Below, piece by piece: positions 1 through 6,731 of a DNA stretch of 64,000 nt; the first letter of the stretch is position 1, and each line of letters starts with the position of its first letter. Below the pieces are notes generated by a model, which saw only the letters and a list, made by a program, of their open reading frames with translations, made no database searches and was not told where the DNA came from. Origin of the DNA: Nitrogeniibacter aestuarii (GTDB lineage: Bacteria; Pseudomonadota; Gammaproteobacteria; Burkholderiales; Rhodocyclaceae); contig NZ_CP071321.1 in assembly GCF_017309585.1 (NCBI RefSeq), positions 248,001-312,000 of the forward strand. Reading direction: 5' to 3'. The position numbers and the translations under genes were made by a program.

Positions 1-672
1 CGGCGGCTTGGCAATGCGGGGCTTGGCGCCGGCCATGGTGCGAGGCGCGCGGGCCTTGCGGGCTTCCTTGTTGTCGTCCACGGCCAGGCGGATGCGGCCC
101 ATGGCGCGCTTGATGTCGCCGATGTCCTTCTCCGGGGCCAGCGTTTTCATGGCTGCGTCGCTGGGGAGTTCGACGTTGATACTCAGGCGGTCGGCGTATT
201 TTCCGGCTTCGGTCAGCAGCTCTTCGCTGCAATCGGGGATGGACTTGAGGTGGATGTAGCCGCGGAAGTTTTCTTCTTCCCGTAGCTTCTTGGCCACGAG
301 TACGAGCTGCTCCATGGTGTAGTCGGGGCTGCGGATGATGCCGGAGCTGAGGAACAGGCCTTCGATGAGGTTGCGCCGGTAGAAGTCCATGGTGAGTGCG
401 ACCAGTTCTTCGACCTTGAAGCGGGCGCGGGGGGTGTTGCTGCTCTCGCGATTGACGCAATACAGGCAGTCGTAGATGCACCAGTTGGTGAGCAGGATCT
501 TGAGCAGGGAGATGCAGCGCCCGTCCGGCGCGTAGCTGTGGCAGATACCCATGCCGCCGGTCGAGCCGATGCCCTTGCTGCCGGCGGAGTCGCGCCGGGG
601 TGCCCCGCTGGACGAACAGGAGGCGTCGAACTTGGCGGCGTCGGCAAGGATGCGGATTTTGTGTTCGAGCAT
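1..672 (-). CDS. Putative DNA modification/repair radical SAM protein (3' end beyond window)
   Basis: Reading from the ATG at 672, the first 224 residues lie in the window and the frame runs open off its left edge. Residues 65-72 carry the radical SAM signature CX3CX2C (C65, C69, C72), which binds the 4Fe-4S cluster that cleaves S-adenosylmethionine. An unusual N-terminal segment holds further cysteines (C19, C44, C53) and a Gly/Ser-rich stretch. The pattern matches the family annotated as 'putative DNA modification/repair radical SAM protein', usually paired with a 'probable DNA metabolism protein'. That partner would lie outside the window. A LexA-type box 16 bp upstream of the start suggests SOS control. 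The chemical reaction is unknown. Confidence 0.82.
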   Translation of the reverse strand, partial: MLEHKIRILADAAKFDASCSSSGAPRRDSAGSKGIGSTGGMGICHSYAPDGRCISLLKILLTNWCIYDCLYCVNRESSNTPRARFKVEELVALTMDFYRRNLIEGLFLSSGIIRSPDYTMEQLVLVAKKLREEENFRGYIHLKSIPDCSEELLTEAGKYADRLSINVELPSDAAMKTLAPEKDIGDIKRAMGRIRLAVDDNKEARKARAPRTMAGAKPRIAKPP

Positions 673-687
673 GGGGCCCTCATTGTG

Positions 688-703
688 CTGTTCAAATATA
701 CAG
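688..703 (-). promoter_or_regulatory. LexA (SOS) box upstream of the radical SAM gene
   Basis: The 16-mer reads CTGT-N8-ACAG, an exact match to the core of the proteobacterial LexA operator, with an AT-rich centre. It lies 16 bp upstream of the radical SAM start codon, where bound LexA would block transcription or its initiation. The site itself is seen in the sequence; LexA binding is inferred. Confidence 0.72.
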
Positions 704-761
704 CGTTTGAATGAGGGCTGCCAAGCCAGGGCGTGCGGCCTCCGGACCGCTTACCGGGGGG

Positions 762-2768
762 TCAGAACTGCAGGTTCAGCCCGGCGTAGACCTGTCGTGA
801 GACCCGGTTGGCGGCACGGTTGCCATACACCAGCTGCATGGCAGGGTCGGCAATTTCCTGATGACGTCCGCCCAGGTTGAGCGCAGTGAGGCTGGCGGTC
901 GCCGGTCGGCCAAAGGCGGTGAAAGCGCGGGTGAGGGACACATCGAACGTGGTGTGGTCTTCGACCACGACACGGCCGTTGGCCAGGTAACTGTCGCCCG
1001 AGGCGACCGGCCCCACCCGATTGATGCTCAGGTAGCTGCTCCAGTGCGCCGGCCAGCGCTGCTTCCAGATCAGGTTGGCGACGTATGGGGCAATCGCTGA
1101 CGAAGCGGCCTCGCTGCCCGCATCGCGGTCGACAACACTCCAGGCCAGTTGAAACTCGCCTCCGGTCCATGGGTGTGTGCCCAGTTGTAGCTCTAGGCCT
1201 GTGAGTGTGGTGGTGCTGGCAGCATTCTGAAACTGGGTGGACTGGATCTGTGAAGAGAGCAGCGAAGGGGACGATACGGGCAGTCGCACGATCTGGTTCT
1301 GCAGTCGCTCCCGAAACAGCCGCAGGTCGAGTGTTGTCCCGGTGCTGTCGAATCGCGACAGTACTCCGGCTTCCAGCGTGTCGGCACGTGTCTCGCGCAG
1401 CGCCGGGTTGGGTACGAAGGGATGCGCGAGCAGCACGCCGGGAAAGGCGCTGTCGTAGATACGAAAATCAATGCCTTTTTCAAAAACCTCTGGCGCGCGG
1501 TAGACCCGTGAGGCGCCAATCCGCCAGGTGGTATCGGCGGTTGCCTTGAGGTTGGTGTAGAGCCGCGGGCTGACGCGCCAGCCTTCGCCAGCGTCTTCCG
1601 CGGTCAGACCGGCGTTGACCGTTACCATGTCGGAGGCCTGCCACTCGGCATTGGCGAACACCTTGTTCTGACGGCTAACGAGGCTGTCGCTGCGTGCGAA
1701 CTGGGCCGGCGACACCGTCTCTGCGCGTTGTGTGCTCGCGCCCCAGGCGATGCGCAACGAACGGGCCAACCGGTCGCGGCGCTGAAGCTCGAAACGGCTT
1801 GTGCCGCCCCGGCGGTCGCGCGAGAGGTGGATGTCGTTGAAAACGGCATATGAGGTTAGCCAGCTGTCTTCCAGACGGACGTATTGACGGTAGAAGCCCA
1901 ACGACCATTCGCGGTCGGTGTCCTCCGCGTTCAGCCAGCGCAGGTGGAACAGGGTGTGCCGGTCGCGTGATTCGCGAACCTTGTTGGAGCCGAAGGGGGA
2001 GTCAGGGTAGCCACGCTCCGTGCGCTCTCCCGTGCTGCCGAGTCGCAGATGGAGGCTATTGTGAGCGTCAATCCGCGTTTCGGTGACGAGGCTCAGTCGT
2101 TGTGTGCTTCGATCGTCAGCCAGACCGCGAAAGCCCTCTTCATGCTGTTCGCCCACAATCAGGCGGGTGCCCGTGTTGCCGACTCGGCCCGACCAGCCGA
2201 TCTCGATATCGCGCAAGGCGTTGTCGCCCAGGTATGTTCTCACGTGGGTTGTCGGCGTGTCGCCGATACTGCGGGTGATCAGATTGGCAGAACCGAGCAG
2301 GGAGGTTGATCCGTAGGTGCTGGCGCTGGCGCCGCGAAGGACCTCGATCTGCTCGAGCTCGCTCAAGAAGATTGGCATGGTGGTCCAGCTCAAGGCACCG
2401 AAGTTGACCGGAACCTCGACCGTTGCGCCGTTGACGAGCACCTGCATGACCCCCGGAGAGCTGACGCCGATGCCGTGATAACTGACCCACGAGGCATGGG
2501 AGCGCTCGTAGCCGATATTGAGACCGGGGACCGCGCGAAGCAGCCGCGACACGTTGCGGTAGTTCGACGCCTCGATCGTGTCGCGATCGATCACAGTGAT
2601 TGAGCCGGGCGCGTCGGCCAGCAACTGGGGGAGTCGGGAGGCCGTCAGGACGACCGGCAGCGGCTCGAAGAAAGCGTCTTCCTCGAACTTCTGACCATGA
2701 CAGAGGGCAGGTGCCAGCAGGGAAAAAAGGAGACCCGTGATGGGTAGCGATATACGCATGGAGCTCAT
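762..2768 (-). CDS. TonB-dependent outer-membrane receptor
   Basis: A 668-residue protein with an N-terminal signal peptide (hydrophobic core about residues 8-22). A plug domain follows from about residue 38 (VVLTASRLPQ..., then SITVIDRDTIEASNYRNVS and EQIEVLRGASASTYGS). The rest is a beta-barrel ending in a C-terminal aromatic residue (LNLQF), as BamA substrates do. Such receptors import iron chelates, cobalamin or other large ligands using TonB energy; the substrate cannot be told from sequence. No TonB/ExbBD genes lie nearby and I saw no convincing Fur box upstream. A second in-frame ATG at 2759 gives a protein three residues shorter with a cleaner signal peptide. Confidence 0.9.
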   Translation of the reverse strand: MSSMRISLPITGLLFSLLAPALCHGQKFEEDAFFEPLPVVLTASRLPQLLADAPGSITVIDRDTIEASNYRNVSRLLRAVPGLNIGYERSHASWVSYHGIGVSSPGVMQVLVNGATVEVPVNFGALSWTTMPIFLSELEQIEVLRGASASTYGSTSLLGSANLITRSIGDTPTTHVRTYLGDNALRDIEIGWSGRVGNTGTRLIVGEQHEEGFRGLADDRSTQRLSLVTETRIDAHNSLHLRLGSTGERTERGYPDSPFGSNKVRESRDRHTLFHLRWLNAEDTDREWSLGFYRQYVRLEDSWLTSYAVFNDIHLSRDRRGGTSRFELQRRDRLARSLRIAWGASTQRAETVSPAQFARSDSLVSRQNKVFANAEWQASDMVTVNAGLTAEDAGEGWRVSPRLYTNLKATADTTWRIGASRVYRAPEVFEKGIDFRIYDSAFPGVLLAHPFVPNPALRETRADTLEAGVLSRFDSTGTTLDLRLFRERLQNQIVRLPVSSPSLLSSQIQSTQFQNAASTTTLTGLELQLGTHPWTGGEFQLAWSVVDRDAGSEAASSAIAPYVANLIWKQRWPAHWSSYLSINRVGPVASGDSYLANGRVVVEDHTTFDVSLTRAFTAFGRPATASLTALNLGGRHQEIADPAMQLVYGNRAANRVSRQVYAGLNLQF

Positions 2769-2878
2769 ACGGGGCCGCCGGGGCCAGAACTTGATCAGAA
2801 TGAAGTGAGGATAAGCGGATTTAACTTTCGTCGTAGTGGTAATTGTTCACTTTAAGCACGGTCGTTCGTCTCATGATA

Positions 2879-2915
2879 CAAAAAAACACGGCCGGCATCA
2901 GGGTGCCGGCCGTGT
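2879..2915 (-). terminator. Rho-independent terminator of the Do-type protease gene
   Basis: A 12-bp perfect GC-rich stem (2886-2897 with 2904-2915) and a 6-nt loop. On the minus strand it is followed by a run of seven T. It lies just downstream of the protease stop codon. Confidence 0.85.
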
Positions 2916-2937
2916 CCTGATAAGGTCCGCTGTCGCG

Positions 2938-4383
2938 CTATTTGAGCTTGATGGGTACGTACAAACGCTCGTCTCCGCGCTGAATCAGCAGGGCAAAGCG
3001 GTTACCGGCCTGCTTGAGTTGCTGCCGGAAGGTCTTTACATCGGTCACCTGCGCATTGTTGATGGCCAGAATGACATCGCCCCGCTGCAGCCCCGCCTGG
3101 GCTGCCGGTCCGGCGACGCGTTCAACGGCAAGGCCGCCGCGAACGCCCAGTTGTTCTGCTTCCTGGTTGGTCAGAGGGCGCGCTGACAGGCCCAGTGCCG
3201 TGTCGGATGAATCGGTGCGTCGCTCGGTCGCGCGGATGGATTCACCGTCCATGCTGCCGAGGGTGGCCGAGACAATGCGCGATTTGCCGCTGCGCCAGAT
3301 TTCAAGCTTGATCTCGGTGCCCGGGCGCATCTCGCCGATGATGCGCGGCAGATCGACGGAATCGTCGACCGGGGCGCCATTCACGCCCAGAATCACGTCA
3401 CCGGCCTGAAGCTCTGCCTTGTCGGCGGCCGAGCCGGGCTCGACACTCGACACAAGCGCGCCGCGAGGCTTGTCGAGGCCGAACGAATCGGCCAACTCTT
3501 CCGTAACGCTCTGGATGGCCACACCGAGACGGCCGCGGCTGACCACGCCGAATTCCTGCAACTGGGCCTTGACCTTCATGGCCACGTCGATGGGAATGGC
3601 GAAGGAAATGCCCATGAAGCCGCCCGAGCGCGAATAGATCTGCGAGTTGATGCCGATCACTTCGCCTTCAAGATTGAACAGCGGCCCGCCCGAGTTCCCG
3701 GGATTGATGGCCACGTCGGTCTGCAGGAAGGGCACATAGGTTTCATCGGGCAGGCGGCGCGCCTTGGCGGAGATGATGCCGGCGGTCACCGTGTTGTCGA
3801 AGCCGAAGGGCGAACCCACGGCCACCACCCATTCGCCCACCCGGGCATCTTCCGGGTTGCCGATCTTGACTACCGGCAGATCCGTGGCGTCGATCTTGAG
3901 CAGGGCGACATCGGTGCGGGTATCCACGCCTTCGACCTTGGCCTTGAACTCGCGCTTGTCGGTGAGGCGCACGATCACTTCGGTGGCGTCGTCGACCACG
4001 TGCGCATTGGTGAGCACGTAGCCGTCCTCGCTGACGATGAAGCCGGACCCGACGCCGCGGGAGATCTGCGGCCCCGGTCCGTTAGGCCCCCCCGGCATAC
4101 CCGGCAGCGGGATACCGAATCGACGCAGGAAGTCCTGCATCTCGGGCGGGACATTGAGCTGGGCTTCCACTTCCTGCACGACGCCGATGTTGACCACAGC
4201 CGGGCCGACACGCTCGACCAGCTCGGCAAAGTCAGGCAATGACCCGAAGGCGGCCAGACTGTTGGCCGCGGCAGGGGCGACAGGCGCGGCCTGGGCCAAT
4301 GGCGCGGTGAAGGGGGCCAGACCGCTGGTGGCCAAGCCGATGGCGCTGGCGACCAAGGCCAGCCGGGCACTGCGTCGAAGCAT
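2938..4383 (-). CDS. degQ: Do/DegQ-family periplasmic serine endopeptidase
   Basis: A 481-residue protein with a signal peptide (about 1-32), a trypsin-like protease domain and two PDZ domains. The catalytic triad is visible: H128 (TNAHVV), D158 (TRTDVALLK) and S231 (NPGNSGGPLF). The first PDZ lies around residues 285-365 and the second around 390-475. The family (DegP/DegQ/MucD) degrades or refolds misfolded envelope proteins. Start ATG at 4383 has an AGGAG ribosome site. The gene is monocistronic with its own terminator and is divergent from oxyR. The exact orthologue (degP, degQ or mucD) is not settled; the absence of the long Q-linker favours DegQ/MucD. Confidence 0.93.
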   Translation of the reverse strand: MLRRSARLALVASAIGLATSGLAPFTAPLAQAAPVAPAAANSLAAFGSLPDFAELVERVGPAVVNIGVVQEVEAQLNVPPEMQDFLRRFGIPLPGMPGGPNGPGPQISRGVGSGFIVSEDGYVLTNAHVVDDATEVIVRLTDKREFKAKVEGVDTRTDVALLKIDATDLPVVKIGNPEDARVGEWVVAVGSPFGFDNTVTAGIISAKARRLPDETYVPFLQTDVAINPGNSGGPLFNLEGEVIGINSQIYSRSGGFMGISFAIPIDVAMKVKAQLQEFGVVSRGRLGVAIQSVTEELADSFGLDKPRGALVSSVEPGSAADKAELQAGDVILGVNGAPVDDSVDLPRIIGEMRPGTEIKLEIWRSGKSRIVSATLGSMDGESIRATERRTDSSDTALGLSARPLTNQEAEQLGVRGGLAVERVAGPAAQAGLQRGDVILAINNAQVTDVKTFRQQLKQAGNRFALLIQRGDERLYVPIKLK

Positions 4384-4589
4384 GCATCCTCTCCTGAAAT
4401 CGATTTGCCGACAGACAGGGACCGCCCTGCCGCGCCGGACACTACTTTATACATGTGGGGCCGAATCGGTGCGACACAAGCCGGATCTTGAGACGTTTCG
4501 TGACTACCCACTGTCACGATAGCCTGAGATAATCAGCCTCACTGATAGGGACCATGGCGTCGCACGACCGTTCCAGACCTGGATTTCGC

Positions 4590-5528
4590 ATGACATTGAC
4601 CGACCTGAAGTACATTGTCGCGCTTTCGCGCGAACGCCATTTCGGCCGCGCGGCCGAGGCCTGCCACGTGAGCCAGCCGACCCTGTCGGTGGCCATCAAG
4701 AAAGTCGAAGAGCAGCTGGGCGTGTTGTTGTTCGAACGTGGCACCAGCGACGTCAAGGTGACCGAGTTGGGTGAGCGCGTGGTCGAGCAGGCGCAGCGCG
4801 TGCTGGTGGAAGCCGCGCAGATCAAGGAAATCGCCCAGGCGGGCAAGGATCCGCTCGGTGGTGCGCTGCGCGTCGGGGCCATCTACACGATCGGACCCTA
4901 TCTGTTTCCGCATCTGATCCCGAAGGTGAAAGAGCTGGCGCCGCGCATGCCGCTCATCATCGAAGAGAACTACACGGCCTCGCTGGCCGAGTCGCTCAAG
5001 CGAGGCGACATCGACGTGGCGATTCTTGCGCTGCCGTTCGAGCAACCGGGCATCGTCGCACAACCCATCTACGACGAACCTTTCCGGGTGCTGATGCCGG
5101 CCGATCACGCGTGGACGACGCAAGAGGCCATCGCCTCCAGGCAGCTGGCCGAAGACCAGTTGCTGTTGCTGGGTGCGGGCAACTGCTTCCGCGATCAGGT
5201 GCTTGAGGTGTGCCCGGAGTGCAGCGGTGTGGCGGGTCTGCAGCGGACCTTGCAAGGCAGCTCGCTCGAGACCATCCGGCTCATGGTGGCCAGTGGCATC
5301 GGGGTGACGGTGCTGCCAAGCACGGCGGCCGACACCATGCCCGATCAGAACAAGCTCGTGGCGGTGCGCCCCTTCGAGTCGCCCGACCCGACGCGCACCG
5401 TGGCACTGGCCTGGCGGGTGACTTATCCGCGCAGTGGTGCCATCGATGTGTTGAGGCGCGCCATTCTCGAGTGCCACTTGCCCGGCACGCGACCGGTGAG
5501 CGGCGCGATGCAGGGGGTTGCTGCATAG
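4590..5528 (+). CDS. oxyR: LysR-family hydrogen peroxide sensor OxyR
   Basis: A 312-residue LysR regulator: N-terminal winged helix (FGRAAEACHVSQPTLSVAIK) and a C-terminal regulatory domain. With the start at 4590 the redox cysteines fall at C199 and C208 (GNCFRDQVLEVC), the positions of the disulfide-forming pair in E. coli OxyR. That favours this start over an in-frame ATG at 4554. Peroxide oxidises the pair and turns OxyR into an activator of antioxidant genes. The next gene is dps, a classical OxyR target, with a candidate operator between them. It is divergent from the protease gene. Confidence 0.93.
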   Translation: MTLTDLKYIVALSRERHFGRAAEACHVSQPTLSVAIKKVEEQLGVLLFERGTSDVKVTELGERVVEQAQRVLVEAAQIKEIAQAGKDPLGGALRVGAIYTIGPYLFPHLIPKVKELAPRMPLIIEENYTASLAESLKRGDIDVAILALPFEQPGIVAQPIYDEPFRVLMPADHAWTTQEAIASRQLAEDQLLLLGAGNCFRDQVLEVCPECSGVAGLQRTLQGSSLETIRLMVASGIGVTVLPSTAADTMPDQNKLVAVRPFESPDPTRTVALAWRVTYPRSGAIDVLRRAILECHLPGTRPVSGAMQGVAA

Positions 5529-5530
5529 TC

Positions 5531-5574
5531 AATCGATATTAATTCAATCGATACGTTTGATTGGCTCTATCGAT
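5531..5574 (+). promoter_or_regulatory. Candidate OxyR-type operator upstream of dps
   Basis: The oxyR-dps gap holds three ATCGAT-containing elements: AATCGAT at 5531 and 5546, and CTATCGAT at 5567. They lie in an AT-rich stretch resembling the ATAG/CTAT repeats of OxyR sites. Element spacing is 15 and about 21 bp rather than the ideal 10-11 bp phasing, so the assignment rests partly on gene context. Confidence 0.45.
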
Positions 5575-5624
5575 GTTGCGGAATTAAGCTGACGCCATCA
5601 CCTCTGCACATCAAGGAGTCAGCC

Positions 5625-6095
5625 ATGGACATCGATATCGGCATCACCCGGGAAGACCGCAAGACCATCACCAACGGCCTGTCGCGCCTGCTGGCCGACA
5701 GCTACACGCTCTACCTGATGACCCACAACTTCCACTGGAATGTGAAGGGGCCCATGTTCAACACGCTGCATCTCATGTTCGAGACGCAGTACAACGAACT
5801 GGCGCTGGCGGTGGATGGCATTGCCGAGCGCATCCGTGCGCTGGGCGAGCCCGCGCCCGGCACCTATGCCGCCTTTGCAGCGCTGACCCGCATCGAGGAG
5901 CCCGTCGGTGTGCCGGACGCCGCGAGCATGATCCGTGCGTTGGTCAAGGGACAGGAAGCGGTGGTCAAGACCGCCCGCGAACTGATGCCGGTGGTGGATG
6001 CCGCGGGCGACGAACCCACGGCCGATCTGCTGACCCAGCGCATGCAGGTGCACGAAAAGACGGCATGGATGCTGCGAAGTCTGCTCGAGGATTGA
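5625..6095 (+). CDS. dps: Dps-type ferritin-like DNA-protection protein
   Basis: A 156-residue four-helix-bundle protein, the usual Dps length. The inter-subunit ferroxidase residues are present: histidines in THNFHWNVKG (H34, H37) and H49, with D64 and E68 in LAVDGIAERI. The dodecamer oxidises and stores Fe(II) using H2O2 and shields DNA. The N-terminus is short and has few lysines, so direct DNA binding may be weak. A good AAGGAG ribosome site precedes the ATG. It lies directly after oxyR with its own promoter region and is followed by a terminator. Confidence 0.94.
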   Translation: MDIDIGITREDRKTITNGLSRLLADSYTLYLMTHNFHWNVKGPMFNTLHLMFETQYNELALAVDGIAERIRALGEPAPGTYAAFAALTRIEEPVGVPDAASMIRALVKGQEAVVKTARELMPVVDAAGDEPTADLLTQRMQVHEKTAWMLRSLLED

Positions 6096-6114
6096 GGCTT
6101 GCGCTCAGCGACAG

Positions 6115-6140
6115 CGGCCGGGTGAATCCGGCCGTTTTTT
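6115..6140 (+). terminator. Rho-independent terminator of dps
   Basis: A 7-bp GC stem (6115-6121 with 6128-6134) and a 6-nt loop, followed by six T. It is the only terminator between dps and the convergent DUF924 gene. Confidence 0.85.
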
Positions 6141-6143
6141 CAT

Positions 6144-6731
6144 TCAGAAGCCGCTACCCGGCTGGGCGAGATAATCAAGTTCCTCGGGGGTGCTGCTGCG
6201 GTTGAGGATGGCGTTGCGGTGAGGAAAGCGACCGAAACGTTCAATGACGGCGTAGTGCCGTTCCGCGTAGTCCAGCGTGCTTTCAAACCCGGCGTGCTCG
6301 TCTGCCAGCGCGCGGAACAACCGAAGCGCCATGCGCTGATCACCGATGTCTTCCGAGTGCTCGAAAGGCAGGTAGGCAAAAATGCGTTCGACGGGGATCA
6401 GGGTCTGATCGTCGCCGCGCGAGACGAGGTCTTGCGCAATGGACAGGGCCGTGGCGTCGCCTACAAAGGCACGTGGCGTGTTGCGATGCATGTTGCGGGG
6501 GAACTGATCGAGCAGGAGCAGTTGCGCCAACGCTGCGTGCGGCGTTGTGCCCCAGTCCGGCAGCCTGCCGTCGAGCGCACTGTCCGTGAGGGTGCCGAAA
6601 TGCTCGCGGATATGGGCGTCCGTCTCGTCGCGTTTGACGAACCACAACTTGCGCTGCCGGCCGTAGGTGTCGCTCCCCGGCGCGCCGAACCAGAAATCAA
6701 GTACGGCTTGCGCGTCGGGGGGCAGGCTCAT
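6144..6731 (-). CDS. DUF924 family protein
   Basis: A 195-residue cytosolic protein with the DUF924 hallmarks: N-terminal VLDFWFGAPGS, central LLLDQFPRNMHR, then AYLPFEHSED and a C-terminal ERFGRFPHRNAIL. The fold is an all-helical TPR-like one; no reaction is established for the family. Its ATG overlaps the topB stop by 4 bp (ATGA), so the two genes are probably translationally coupled. Confidence 0.88.
   Translation of the reverse strand: MSLPPDAQAVLDFWFGAPGSDTYGRQRKLWFVKRDETDAHIREHFGTLTDSALDGRLPDWGTTPHAALAQLLLLDQFPRNMHRNTPRAFVGDATALSIAQDLVSRGDDQTLIPVERIFAYLPFEHSEDIGDQRMALRLFRALADEHAGFESTLDYAERHYAVIERFGRFPHRNAILNRSSTPEELDYLAQPGSGF

Noticed and set aside
2769..2880. Fur box upstream of the TonB receptor
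   Set aside because: AT-rich patches exist, but none matches the 19-bp Fur palindrome well enough to report.
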